Assembly: GCF_039831995.1 (NCBI RefSeq)
Contig: NZ_JBDOIO010000003.1
Span: 1,488,001 to 1,552,000, forward strand
Reading direction: 5' to 3'
From: Paenibacillus pabuli
GTDB taxonomy: Bacteria; Bacillota; Bacilli; Paenibacillales; Paenibacillaceae
DNA length: 64,000 nt
Position 1 is the stretch's first letter. Every line of letters begins with the position of its first letter. Below are positions 9,680 to 18,623 of the stretch, piece after piece. The notes below the pieces were generated by a model. The model saw nothing but the letters and a program-made list of their open reading frames with translations, searched no databases and was not told the DNA's origin. The position numbers and the translations under genes are program-made.

Positions 9680-10831
9680 CTATATAATTTTGCGGAAAAG
9701 CTCTATCACTTCTTCTCTTGAAGGCTGATACGGATTGCCGGGGGCACAGGCGTCTTTCATCGCGTTATCTGCAAGCAGCTCAAGATCGGGATCCGTTACG
9801 CCCAGTTCGGACAATTTCTCGGGAATGCCCACTTCCCTGGAGAGCTGGCGAATAGCGTCAATGACATATATGGAGCACTCTTCATCACTCTTATCCTTTA
9901 CATTCATGCCGATGGCTTTGGCGATATGCCGGAATTTACCGGGCACATGCTTCGCGTTCATCTCCTCCACATAAGGGAGCAGCATGGCGTTACATACGCC
10001 GTGCGGCAGATCGTACACACCTCCGAGTTGATGTGCCATGGCATGCACATAGCCGAGACCCGCATTATTAAAAGCCATTCCTCCCAAGAAGCAGGCATAG
10101 GTCATGTGCTCCCTGGCTTCAAGGTCGCTCCCGTCTCTGACCGCTCGCGGCAAATATTCAAAGATCAGTTCAACCGCTGCGGCAGCGGTCGCGCTGGTGA
10201 CTGTAAATCCACCAGGTGTCACCATCGCTTCCACCGCATGAGTCAGAGCATCCATGCCTGTTGCTGCGGTCAGACTGGCTGGCTTGCTGAGCATCAATTC
10301 CGGATCGTTCACTGACAGGGAAACCAGACTGTTCCGGTCCACCATCACCATTTTCACCTTGCGTTCCTCATCTGTAATCACGTAGTTAATGGTCACCTCA
10401 CTCGATGTACCGGCGGTCGTATTGAACGCTACAAGCGGTACAGACTTATGATGCGATTGATGCAATCCTTCGTAGTCCCGAATATGTCCACCATTGGTAG
10501 CGACAATGCCGATGGCTTTGGCTGCGTCCTGGGGTGAGCCTCCGCCTATCGATATAATGGCATCACAGCCATGTTCCTGATACATTTTGAGGCCTTCATG
10601 CACATTATGACACGTTGGATTGGGTTGTACTTCATCATATACAACGTAGTCTAACCCTGAATTTCTTAATATAGACAGTACCTGTTCAGCTACACCGGTA
10701 GAGATCAACTGCCGATCACTAACAACTAGTGCTTTGTGAATAGCCATGCCCTGAATCATCTTGCCTGCTTCCTGTAAACATCCCCTACCCATCAAGTTCA
10801 CGGGCGGAACATAATAAGCATGTGTTGCCAT
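9680..10831 (-). CDS. Iron-containing alcohol dehydrogenase (FucO/YiaY type)
   Basis: This 383-residue group III alcohol dehydrogenase has the NAD-binding block IISIGGGSPQDAAKAIG, the signature TTAGTSSEVTINYVITDEE, and the metal-ligand segments GMDALTHAVEA and MAHQLGGVYDLPHG. The close match to the FucO/YiaY pattern suggests an NAD-dependent reductase or dehydrogenase for lactaldehyde or short alcohols, in the cytoplasm. ATG at 10831 has AGGAGG 9 bases upstream. It is a single gene flanked by terminators. A rhamnulokinase gene exists in this window, and rhamnose breakdown produces lactaldehyde, but it is 48 kb away, so any link is only a possibility. Confidence 0.9.
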   Translation of the reverse strand: MATHAYYVPPVNLMGRGCLQEAGKMIQGMAIHKALVVSDRQLISTGVAEQVLSILRNSGLDYVVYDEVQPNPTCHNVHEGLKMYQEHGCDAIISIGGGSPQDAAKAIGIVATNGGHIRDYEGLHQSHHKSVPLVAFNTTAGTSSEVTINYVITDEERKVKMVMVDRNSLVSLSVNDPELMLSKPASLTAATGMDALTHAVEAMVTPGGFTVTSATAAAAVELIFEYLPRAVRDGSDLEAREHMTYACFLGGMAFNNAGLGYVHAMAHQLGGVYDLPHGVCNAMLLPYVEEMNAKHVPGKFRHIAKAIGMNVKDKSDEECSIYVIDAIRQLSREVGIPEKLSELGVTDPDLELLADNAMKDACAPGNPYQPSREEVIELFRKII

Positions 10832-10997
10832 CTGAACCAGCCTCCTGTAACCCCTGATTTACTGTCTTTAGTGTAACTGAATCCGTTTTCAGATATAGTG
10901 AAATAAATCACATTCAATGCAAAAATGTTACATTCCACAGTGCTTGTGCTAGAATCGCTCCTTCCCTTTTAATTTCACAAATGGTAGCTGCATGCAA

Positions 10998-11034
10998 AAA
11001 AACGGCCTGAAACCCAAAGGTTCCAAGCCGTTTT
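10998..11034 (-). terminator. Terminator after the M3 peptidase
   Basis: The long stem AAAACGGCCTGAAACC / GGTTCCAAGCCGTTTT with a 4-base loop has A and T tracts on both sides, so it could act in both directions. It lies about 76 bases past the stop codon at 11110. Confidence 0.75.
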
Positions 11035-11109
11035 CCCAAAAATTATTATCTTATCATCTACCGTCAGCACTGTATGGTGAGATAGGTATCATGTTTGAAT
11101 AAAACTTAC

Positions 11110-12804
11110 TTACAGAGCTTTATCGTCTACTCCATCCAGCCATGCTTCAATATCACCGATCACAGAGGAGACACAACCGTCCTCGAATGGGGATTTGAGA
11201 CCTGCCAGTTCAACCAATCCTGTGAAGGAGAGGCTTCCTCCGGCTTTGCACAGCGTCAGATAATCAGCCCATGCAGACTTCATGTCCTGGTTACTGCGTT
11301 TCCAGAATTGGAAAGCACAGATCTGAGCCAGCGTATAGTCGATGTAATAAAACGGCGAGGAGAAAATGTGGCCCTGCTTGTGCCAGAATCCACCTTGCTC
11401 CAGATAGGCATTATCCTTGTAGTTGATGTGCGGCAGGTATGTTTTTTCAATGCTGCGCCATGCCTGTTTGCGCTCAGCCGGTGTTGCATCCGGGTTAGCA
11501 TAGACGAAGTGCTGGAATTCATCCACGGCAACGCCATACGGAATAAAGAGCAAACCGGAGGACAAGTGATCAAACTTGTATTTGTCCGTATCTTCCTTGA
11601 AGAACAATTCCATCCATGGCCAAGTGAAAAATTCCATGCTCATGGAATGGATCTCTGCCGATTCGTAAGTCGGCCAGTTATATTCCGGCACCTCAAAGTG
11701 ACGGCTCTCATACACCTGGAACGCGTGACCGGCTTCGTGTGTCAGGACATCGATATCGCCGGAAGTACCATTGAAGTTCGAGAAAATAAACGGTACTTTG
11801 TAATCATTCAGGAAGGTACAGTATCCTCCGCCCTGCTTGCCCTTTTTGCTAACCAAATCCATCAGTTCGTTCTCCGTCATCATCTGGAAGAACGTATCCG
11901 TCTCGGGTGACAGCTCAGCATACATTTTTTTACCATTTTCAATAATCCAGTCCGGATCACCTTTTGGAGTCGGGTTACCTGTCTTGAAGCTGAAACCCTG
12001 ATCATAAAAATAGAGCGTATCCACACCGATCCGGCTGCGCTGACGCTCTCTGAGCTTCGTGGCAACGGGCACAATATAATCACGAACCTGCGCTCTGAAG
12101 TTGGCGACCATCTCGGCGTTATAGTCGGTCCGATTCATGCGATCGTAACCAAGCTCCACGTAGGTTGGATAGCCTAATTTTTTTGCGATCTGCGTACGCA
12201 CTTTCACAAGCTCATCGTAAATGCGATCAAATTCCGCTTCGTGCTCAGCCATGAACGCATATCTTGCTTCCGAAGCACGCTCCCGCATCGAACGGTCTGT
12301 AGACAGTTCAAACGGATGCAGCTGTGGCAACGTACGTTCTTCGCCTTCAAACGGAATTTTGGCAGAAGCAATCAATTGATTGTATTCCGTGGACAGTTTG
12401 TTCTCTTTCTGAAGGTCCTCAATAATTTCCGGGCTAAATGTTTTCAGGGACTGATCTGCCAGCTGGAACAGCTGTTTTCCCCATTTTTGCTCCAGTTCCG
12501 CACGGAATTTCGAGTTAACCAGTGCCCGATAATAATCGGTGATGTATTCTTGAATAATCGGGGAGCTTTCATCCAGAAATTCGTTTTCTGCTTTGTAGAA
12601 CGTATCATTCGTATCAATGGAGTGACGGATATAGACCAATTGCGCCATTGTCTCAAAATCACTGCGCAGTGCGTTAATCTGATCCATGAATCCGCTCTGC
12701 TCTTCCACCGTAGCCGCTGCTTCGAAGCCTTTCAGAAGCTCACGGAAAGATGTTTTGATTTTTTCCAGATCGGGACGTGTATACGTATATTCACTAAATT
12801 TCAT
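11110..12804 (-). CDS. M3 family oligoendopeptidase
   Basis: This 564-residue zinc metallopeptidase carries the HEXXH motif in DVLTHEAGHAFQVY and the downstream glutamate region in YESAEIHSMSMEF. It belongs to the M3 group of oligoendopeptidases that are PepF-like but distinct in length and N-terminal sequence (MKFSEYTYTRPDLEKIK). It has no signal peptide, so it should degrade short peptides in the cytoplasm. ATG at 12804 has AGGAAAGGG upstream. The gene is monocistronic and ends at a strong terminator. A second M3 enzyme, a PepF proper, is encoded at 60526-62328. Confidence 0.92.
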   Translation of the reverse strand: MKFSEYTYTRPDLEKIKTSFRELLKGFEAAATVEEQSGFMDQINALRSDFETMAQLVYIRHSIDTNDTFYKAENEFLDESSPIIQEYITDYYRALVNSKFRAELEQKWGKQLFQLADQSLKTFSPEIIEDLQKENKLSTEYNQLIASAKIPFEGEERTLPQLHPFELSTDRSMRERASEARYAFMAEHEAEFDRIYDELVKVRTQIAKKLGYPTYVELGYDRMNRTDYNAEMVANFRAQVRDYIVPVATKLRERQRSRIGVDTLYFYDQGFSFKTGNPTPKGDPDWIIENGKKMYAELSPETDTFFQMMTENELMDLVSKKGKQGGGYCTFLNDYKVPFIFSNFNGTSGDIDVLTHEAGHAFQVYESRHFEVPEYNWPTYESAEIHSMSMEFFTWPWMELFFKEDTDKYKFDHLSSGLLFIPYGVAVDEFQHFVYANPDATPAERKQAWRSIEKTYLPHINYKDNAYLEQGGFWHKQGHIFSSPFYYIDYTLAQICAFQFWKRSNQDMKSAWADYLTLCKAGGSLSFTGLVELAGLKSPFEDGCVSSVIGDIEAWLDGVDDKAL

Positions 12805-13027
12805 TTATGTACACCCTTTCCTGTTAGGCATATTTCGGGAAATATCCCGAGTTGGACTAATCCCTATTATACAAAAGAGCAGCCTAAAAATCCCATCTTT
12901 ACGAAAAATATTTGTCCATCGGTCAAATTGTGCAACACCTTTCGTTATATATATTACGCACTTATGTAAGGTACAAACATCTTATAGAAGTAACGAAATG
13001 TACAGCTCATCAGGAAAACAATCTGCC

Positions 13028-13066
13028 AAAAACAAATAAACCTGCCTCGCATACGCGCGAAGCAAG
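13028..13066 (-). terminator. Intrinsic terminator after the 30-residue gene
   Basis: On the minus strand, CTTGCTTCGC pairs with GCGAGGCAGG (10 bp including two G-U pairs) around a 6-base loop, followed by TTTATTTGTTTTT. It follows the small gene by 35 bases and has no other obvious client. Confidence 0.7.
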
Positions 13067-13100
13067 CTTATGGCTTGTCTCATTCCATGTAATTTATGGT

Positions 13101-13193
13101 TTAGCTTTTGTCTTTGTCAAGAATCTGAAAGAACCAGCCCATTCCGGCCATTCCCACAACCATTACTGCAATTAGAATAATGATGTATGTCAT
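13101..13193 (-). CDS. 30-residue single-pass membrane peptide
   Basis: The peptide starts MTYIIILIAVMVVG, continues MAGMGWFF and ends QILDKDKS: one hydrophobic segment (about residues 3-23) and a short charged tail. It is supported as a gene by a very strong GGGAGGGG 8 bases before the ATG at 13193 and by its own terminator at 13028-13066. The peptide resembles short membrane proteins that bind larger membrane complexes, but its partner is unknown. It sits between an M3 peptidase on the same strand and a lipoprotein on the opposite strand. Coding potential alone cannot be judged at this length; the paired signals are the evidence. Confidence 0.65.
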   Translation of the reverse strand: MTYIIILIAVMVVGMAGMGWFFQILDKDKS

Positions 13194-13500
13194 GAATGTA
13201 CCCCTCCCTGCATCCGATTGATCAACATACTATAACCAGTTTACACGTTGAAACGCCTTTTGAATTGTCCTAACATTGACAAAAATACGACATCTTTAAT
13301 TTTAATTCTAAACTAGTATTGCACAACGATCGGAACAGCATCCAAAAGATCCTATTGAAGTTCTATTCCAATGGGGGTGACTTACCAGAAGTTTCATCCG
13401 CCATATTTCCGGTGTATACTATAACTCTATGATTAATAAAAAAATGGATTTAATGCAGCATGGGCTTATGCAAATCGCTTACTTAGAAAGGTTGAAATCA
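13194..13500. other. Divergent intergenic region, peptide gene / lipoprotein gene
   Basis: No further gene is seen. The stretch should hold promoters for both directions. TTGACA at 13276-13281 and TATACT at 13415-13420 are the only box-like elements noticed, but neither has a good partner. Confidence 0.4.
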
Positions 13501-14238
13501 ATGTCGAAACGTATTCCCTTACGTCATCTATTTCTTACAATTATGCTTGGTCTCACACTGGTAATTCTATCGGCTTGTGCCGATGGAGAAGCCCATCTGA
13601 CCGTCAACTTGGATGGTTCAACTGATCTGGATATCAATCTCGGCGTAACCGAATCCGCGCTCGGGAAGATTGGACAGGACAATCTGATGCCCCTGCTCGA
13701 GGATGTCCTGAAGAGAAACAACTTCCAGGCGGAGGTCGTCGACGAAGGAGAACGGAAGCAGCTCTCAGCAACAACCCATTATGAAAAAAGCAGTACAACC
13801 GCAAGCTTCGATATGTCCCAGCTTCCAGAAGGTATCCAGGTTGAGCAGACAACGGAACCAGGCTTCTTCACTTCCAGGTTTCACGTTACCGCAACCGCTG
13901 ACCTGATGGAATCCATGCCGGATGGGGAGATCAAGGATCAGATCAACAAGGTGCCCAGCTTCCTTAAAAACCTGCTGCTCAAAGATGTGAACTTTGATTT
14001 CAAATTGAGTCTGCCGATCAAAGCCGAAAATTCCAACGCAGACCTGGTTGAAGATCAGGGGAAGACACTTACCTGGCACATTTCTCCCCTCCATTCGAAT
14101 ACACTGGATCTGACGGTACAGGTTCCCAACATTCGTAACATTATCATTACCGCAGTCATGGCTTTGATTGTTGTCGCTGCACTGCTCATCTGGTTTTTTG
14201 TCCGTCGCAAACGGACAAGACGCCGCCGCATGGGATAA
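13501..14238 (+). CDS. Lipoprotein with C-terminal membrane anchor (LppM/DUF3153-like)
   Basis: This 245-residue protein begins with a lipoprotein signal peptide (positively charged MSKRIPLRH, hydrophobic core, lipobox LSAC). A beta-rich extracellular part (ADGEAHLTVNLDGSTDLDINLG) follows, then a hydrophobic segment near residues 214-235 and a basic tail RRKRTRRRRMG. This organisation fits LppM/DUF3153-type surface proteins, whose function is not established. ATG at 13501 is chosen for AAAGG 9 bases upstream; the frame is open back to 13429 but with no ribosome binding site. The lipid anchor plus a second membrane span with an arginine-rich cytoplasmic tail is unusual. Confidence 0.75.
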   Translation: MSKRIPLRHLFLTIMLGLTLVILSACADGEAHLTVNLDGSTDLDINLGVTESALGKIGQDNLMPLLEDVLKRNNFQAEVVDEGERKQLSATTHYEKSSTTASFDMSQLPEGIQVEQTTEPGFFTSRFHVTATADLMESMPDGEIKDQINKVPSFLKNLLLKDVNFDFKLSLPIKAENSNADLVEDQGKTLTWHISPLHSNTLDLTVQVPNIRNIIITAVMALIVVAALLIWFFVRRKRTRRRRMG

Positions 14239-14278
14239 CTTACCCGGCAAATGTTAAAACTGGAGCATAATTGGATGT

Positions 14279-14307
14279 TTGACTTGCCAAACCGTGTTAT
14301 GGATAGT
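14279..14307 (+). promoter_or_regulatory. Candidate sigma-A promoter for the KhtT-like gene
   Basis: TTGACT and GATAGT are separated by 17 bases, matching five and four of the six consensus bases. The candidate lies 66 bases upstream of the ATG at 14374. Confidence 0.35.
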
Positions 14308-14373
14308 AGAATACATCCGTACTGTGTGAACGGTTAAATTTATTATGGAATAACTAAAGAGGTGACAGGTTTC

Positions 14374-14586
14374 ATGAATATCCGGGAATGCCCACTGCCT
14401 GGTATCGGAGTTAAGTACCAGTTTGATACAAAGAGCGGCAACCAGCTGGTTATTATTAAACACGAAGATGGACGCCGCGAATTGTTCTCCGTTGATCCTA
14501 GCGATCAGGAAGAACTTACATTAATTGCGGAACTGGAAGATGATGAATGCGTAACCCTCTCCGGGTTGATCGGAGGATGGTCCTGA
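14374..14586 (+). CDS. Orphan KhtT N-terminal-like domain (70 residues)
   Basis: The protein (MNIRECPLPGIGVKYQF, then KHEDGRRELFSVD, ending LIGGWS) matches the N-terminal domain of KhtT/YhaT, the regulatory subunit of the KhtU potassium/proton antiporter. Full-length KhtT has about 165 residues and a C-terminal TrkA-C (RCK-C) nucleotide-binding domain. Here the frame stops right where that second domain should start, and a strong terminator follows at once, so no antiporter gene is attached. ATG at 14374 has AGAGGTG 9 bases upstream; a GTG at 14362 is less likely. It may be a free-standing regulator or a truncated gene remnant. Confidence 0.75.
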   Translation: MNIRECPLPGIGVKYQFDTKSGNQLVIIKHEDGRRELFSVDPSDQEELTLIAELEDDECVTLSGLIGGWS

Positions 14587-14612
14587 TCCTTTTGGACGTG
14601 GACTATGGTTAT

Positions 14613-14658
14613 AAACCAAGAAACCTGCCCCTCTAACCGGGAGCAGGTTTCTTGGTTT
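14613..14658. terminator. Bidirectional terminator with a 16-bp perfect stem
   Basis: AAACCAAGAAACCTGC at 14613-14628 is fully complementary to 14643-14658, with a 14-base loop. It sits between the KhtT-like gene (plus strand) and the end of the histidine kinase gene (minus strand). Confidence 0.75.
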
Positions 14659-14693
14659 TACCTCGCTTTTTCTCATCATTAATGTCCCACATT

Positions 14694-17435
14694 TTAGCGA
14701 TGAGCCCGGATATAGGGTACCCAGGTGCGCAGTACACGGGTAATTTCGGATGAACTGAACGGCTTGCTGATAAAATCCTGCATTCCGCATTCCAGGCATG
14801 CTTCACGATCACTCGCACCCGCGAATGCCGTTATTGCAGCGATGACCGGTATCTCGGGATGACTTTGTCTTATTTTGCAGGTTGCTTCGATCCCGTCCAT
14901 GATGGGCATTTTAATATCCATGAAGACGATATCGTAGGATTCCCTCTCGAGTGCGCGAACCGCTTCCTCTCCATTCTCAACGATGTCACACACGCCCCCG
15001 AGCTTACGCAGCAACTCCTCCATCAGGTGGCTGTTTACAGGCTGATCCTCAGCTATCAAAATGCGAATATTTGCTGCCAGCAGGGATGGATCATCATCGC
15101 TCCAAGTGTCATCTGCTGCCTCCATTCCATCACCAGACTCGTCCTGCCACTTCTCAAGCAGCAGTGTAAAATGAAATTCGGCTCCCTTGGAGATTTCACT
15201 ATGCACCCCAATCGCACCATCCATTAATTCAACCAGCTTTTTGCTAATTGCAAGTCCAAGACCGGTTCCACCATATTTGCGATTAATGGCCGGATCAAGC
15301 TGGGAGAAGGATTGAAACAATTGATGCTGTTTTTCCATGGGGATGCCGATTCCCGTATCTTTTACGACAAAAGAAAGCTGGAGTTTGTTCGGATCACCAT
15401 CTTCGGCGGCATTTGCATCCACGCGAATCTGAATGCTGCCTTTCTCCGTGAATTTAACCGCATTGCCCACCAGATTGATCAGAATCTGACGAATTCGGGT
15501 TTCGTCCCCCCTAACACGCTCAGGAATCCGGTCAGACATCTCCCAATACAGCTCTATATTTTTTTCGGCAGCTTTCAGGGCAAACAACTCTACAACATTC
15601 GCCAAGATCTCCTGGATATCCACTGCGTCGCGCGACAGATCCATTTTACCAGCTTCAATTTTGCTAAAATCGAGTATTTCATTAAGAATGTGAAGCAGCG
15701 ACTCCCCACTATCGATGATGATCTCTGCGAATCCGGATTGCTCTGCATCAAGCTCTGTTTCTTTTAACAGATTGGCCATACCCATAATCCCGTTCAGTGG
15801 TGTACGCAGCTCATGACTCATAATTGCAAGAAATTCGGATTTGGCACGGTCCGCCTGCTCGGCTGCTTCCTTGGCACGAATGATGTCATTTACCGAAGTC
15901 ATATCCCGGATCACCAACACCCCTCCGCGGGTATTTCCTTGATCCATAATCGGTTTCAGCTGAAATTCCGCGAGGAAGCTGGAGCCATCCTGCCTCCAAA
16001 AGATGGATTCCGACCTAGGAAGACTGCGACCTTCACGCACAGCCTTTACTATCGGTGTTTCATGGACAGGATAAGGGATGGCCTCGTTTTGCATCTGCAG
16101 AATAATCTGTTCGAAGTGTACACCTTTCATCTCGGTTGGACAGAAACCCATCATCTCGGCAGCAGCGGGGTTGGCAAATATCAGTTTCCCGTTCTGATCG
16201 AGTCCAATAACCCCTTCAGACATCGCATTAAGAATCAGGGCACGTTCATAGCTTAGATTCTCGATTTCCTCCACATATCTTTTGGACTCCGTAATATCAC
16301 TTGTGATTCCGTACACGCCAACAACTCGATCCTCGAGGATAATGGGAACATTGATAACTCTGGTTTCAATTCGGCGTCCGTCTTGGTGGATCAGCCCGAT
16401 CTCATAGCTTTGGGCTTCTCCTTTGACAGACTCTTCAAAATGATATCGGGTCTTGGCCAGATCCACCGGATCAATCAAATGATCAAAGGATTGACTAAGC
16501 AGCTCCTCCTTGGAATGTCCCGTCAATTGTTCCTGGCCGACGTTCGCTTTCAGCAAATTCCCTTCCAGATCAAGCGAAGCTACGCCTAATGGATTACAGT
16601 CAAAGAGTGACTGATACTCCTGTAGACTCTGCTCCTGCTTTTTGCTCGCCGTAATATCCCGGGTGACTGCAATCATCTCCTGCAGGTTTCCTTGCTGGTC
16701 ATAAATATAGTGAGTTATTGTATCTGCCCACACCACAGAACCGTTCTTGTGCTGCAGACGATAACTGATACGGTCCGGTGCCAGACCTTGGATCTGTCCT
16801 GCAACATAAGCCTCAACAAGAGGAATATCGTTCGGATGAATACAGAATAATCCCGATTGGCCGACAATTTCTTCTGGCTTGTACCCCAGCATTCCAAGGC
16901 TGGCCGGTGAAACATATTTGAAGGTTCGTTCCTGATCGGCGTGATGTATAGCAATCAGATCCAAAGAAGACTCCGTAAGCATGCGAGCGATTCGGGTGCT
17001 CTCCTCCAACTGTTTGCGCTGCTCAAGCAAATGCTGCTCCGATTCCTTTTGTCTCGTAATATCCGCTGCCTGCACGAGCAGATAGAGAGGATCATTGTTC
17101 ACTTCATCTCTAACTATACAAGCTCTTATGGTCGACCACAGTAGAGTACCGTCTTTACGTTTCAAACGGACTTCCGTCTCATACATCTGGCTTACTCCGT
17201 TGCTCATATCCCAGAACTTGGCCTGGAATTTCTCTATCTCCTGGTCAGCATCATGGATTATATGTGCAAACGGTGAGTCAATGAGCTCATGTTCACTGAA
17301 TCCCAGCATCTCACAGAACGCAGGATTAAGTTGCAGCCAACGTCCATTTACGTGTGAAGCGACAGCAATGCCGATTGGTGCATATTTGTATAATTGCTCA
17401 AACAGAGAGCGACTCTCTGTAATTGGATTCGACAC
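14694..17435 (-). CDS. Soluble PAS-rich hybrid histidine kinase
   Basis: This 913-residue protein has no membrane segment. It carries four PAS/PAC units (roughly residues 10-130, 145-265, 275-390 and 395-510), a HisKA domain with His541 in SHELRTPLNGIMG, an HATPase domain (NLVGNAVKF, DTGIGIP, GGTGLGLAISK) and a C-terminal receiver with Asp840 in FMDIKMPIMDG. It is therefore a cytoplasmic hybrid kinase that could pass phosphate from His541 to Asp840. The start is GTG at 17435 with AGGAGG 7 bases upstream. No response regulator or Hpt gene is beside it, so its output partner and signal are unknown. PAS domains could bind haem, flavin or small ligands, but no binding residue was identified. Confidence 0.93.
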   Translation of the reverse strand: MSNPITESRSLFEQLYKYAPIGIAVASHVNGRWLQLNPAFCEMLGFSEHELIDSPFAHIIHDADQEIEKFQAKFWDMSNGVSQMYETEVRLKRKDGTLLWSTIRACIVRDEVNNDPLYLLVQAADITRQKESEQHLLEQRKQLEESTRIARMLTESSLDLIAIHHADQERTFKYVSPASLGMLGYKPEEIVGQSGLFCIHPNDIPLVEAYVAGQIQGLAPDRISYRLQHKNGSVVWADTITHYIYDQQGNLQEMIAVTRDITASKKQEQSLQEYQSLFDCNPLGVASLDLEGNLLKANVGQEQLTGHSKEELLSQSFDHLIDPVDLAKTRYHFEESVKGEAQSYEIGLIHQDGRRIETRVINVPIILEDRVVGVYGITSDITESKRYVEEIENLSYERALILNAMSEGVIGLDQNGKLIFANPAAAEMMGFCPTEMKGVHFEQIILQMQNEAIPYPVHETPIVKAVREGRSLPRSESIFWRQDGSSFLAEFQLKPIMDQGNTRGGVLVIRDMTSVNDIIRAKEAAEQADRAKSEFLAIMSHELRTPLNGIMGMANLLKETELDAEQSGFAEIIIDSGESLLHILNEILDFSKIEAGKMDLSRDAVDIQEILANVVELFALKAAEKNIELYWEMSDRIPERVRGDETRIRQILINLVGNAVKFTEKGSIQIRVDANAAEDGDPNKLQLSFVVKDTGIGIPMEKQHQLFQSFSQLDPAINRKYGGTGLGLAISKKLVELMDGAIGVHSEISKGAEFHFTLLLEKWQDESGDGMEAADDTWSDDDPSLLAANIRILIAEDQPVNSHLMEELLRKLGGVCDIVENGEEAVRALERESYDIVFMDIKMPIMDGIEATCKIRQSHPEIPVIAAITAFAGASDREACLECGMQDFISKPFSSSEITRVLRTWVPYIRAHR

Positions 17436-17624
17436 CGCTTATCCTCCTTTTTTCAAATTATTCTTTCATTCATATTATTCGTAATCAACAGCTTGTGCTG
17501 TACATAACTTCATCTATAGAGTAGTACCCCAAATGGGATGAGGATTAAACGATATTCAATGAATCTTTTGTGCATAAATCGACATTTTTTATCCCCTCAT
17601 TCAACGAAACGGAGGTTGTCTTTC

Positions 17625-18449
17625 ATGATCATCGTTGCGAATCAACCGTTTGATTTGGTACCAACCCAATGGTCTGCTTTTGAATGGCACTGGTTGCAGC
17701 AGCTTCAGAACAGACCGACTATATATTCCTATCAGACTCTGGATCATCTTCAATTCGAATGGAAACTTCGGGCCTCTCTGGTCCATGCAGCTGAGGGATT
17801 GGATGCGAGCGGGGTCAGCTTTGCTTCATTTGAGAAATCCAGATGTAACCCCGCCTACTGGAATCTCAACAAGGAGGGAGGGTTTGAACTTAAGCCGAAT
17901 GTCACTCCGGCCGAGGGTATTCGGGACATTTGGAGGAATGGTTCCCTGTATGCATTTGAATGCGCAACCGCAACTGTGATTGTGCTGTACGGTGGCGTGC
18001 TTGGGAGTATTCGTGAAGAGGCATTTAATTCGCTCTTTCGGAACTTGCTGCTCTTCGATTGGCACTATGACAGCGATCTCCGCTTAACTGAGAAGAACGG
18101 CAGCCATACGGCACTTCCCGGAGATGTACTCTATTTCAAAAACCCGGATGTCTCTTCCGAAACGCCAGAGTGGCAAGGGGAAAATACGATCATGCTGCGT
18201 GAAGATCTGTATTATGGTCATGGCATTGGCATTGCCTCGGGGGGACAGATTATTCGCACATTGAATCAATTCCGTACTCCCGGAAGCAAAGTTTCAGCTT
18301 ACTTAATGGATAACGTGATTTATCCCGATTTTTATTATCTATCCCGTTTCGCCGAAAATAGTGATATGAATGCACCTGCAGGAACTACACCTGTATTACC
18401 CGGACAATTATATGTACGGATTGGTGGCAGCCGGTATCTGCGAACATGA
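17625..18449 (+). CDS. tgl: Protein-glutamine gamma-glutamyltransferase (spore coat transglutaminase)
   Basis: This 274-residue protein matches the Bacillus subtilis Tgl family: MIIV start, FEWKLRASLVHAA block, YWNLNKEGGFELK, the active-site segment YAFECATA with Cys113, YDWHY-like LFDWHY and GDVLYFKNP. Tgl forms epsilon-(gamma-glutamyl)lysine cross-links between coat proteins during sporulation. The family is about 245 residues long; this protein has a C-terminal extension of roughly 30 residues (after FYYLSRFAENSD). ATG at 17625 has GGAGG 9 bases upstream; the frame is open to 17538 without a ribosome binding site. In Bacillus the gene is expressed late in the mother cell. CATAAATC at 17573-17580 resembles half of a SigK -10 element but is not sufficient proof. 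Single gene with a terminator. Confidence 0.93.
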   Translation: MIIVANQPFDLVPTQWSAFEWHWLQQLQNRPTIYSYQTLDHLQFEWKLRASLVHAAEGLDASGVSFASFEKSRCNPAYWNLNKEGGFELKPNVTPAEGIRDIWRNGSLYAFECATATVIVLYGGVLGSIREEAFNSLFRNLLLFDWHYDSDLRLTEKNGSHTALPGDVLYFKNPDVSSETPEWQGENTIMLREDLYYGHGIGIASGGQIIRTLNQFRTPGSKVSAYLMDNVIYPDFYYLSRFAENSDMNAPAGTTPVLPGQLYVRIGGSRYLRT

Positions 18450-18511
18450 AGCTGGACTTAGGATGATCGAGATACAGAGGAAAGATAAAATGTGTGACCG
18501 TGATATATGGA

Positions 18512-18558
18512 AGCCCAATGAAAAAGCAGTGGATCTGTTTTTTCATTGGGCTTTTTTT
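18512..18558 (+). terminator. Intrinsic terminator after tgl
   Basis: The stem AGCCCAATGAAAAA / TTTTTCATTGGGCT is followed by seven T. It lies 62 bases past the tgl stop codon. Confidence 0.85.
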
Positions 18559-18623
18559 AGCGGAAACACGGGTAACCTTCCACGCGGGCCATTCTTCTGC
18601 ACGAACAGGCACGAATTAACCTG

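Noticed and set aside
11095..11910. 271-codon plus-strand frame opposite the M3 peptidase
   Set aside because: Shadow of the peptidase gene, no start signal.
12241..12969. 242-codon plus-strand frame running past the M3 peptidase start
   Set aside because: Mostly antisense to the peptidase; no ribosome binding site and low-complexity translation.
14586..14640. Remnant of the KhtT C-terminal domain in another frame after the stop codon (a short Tyr-Lys-Pro match)
   Set aside because: Only a few residues match and the region is occupied by the terminator; likely chance.
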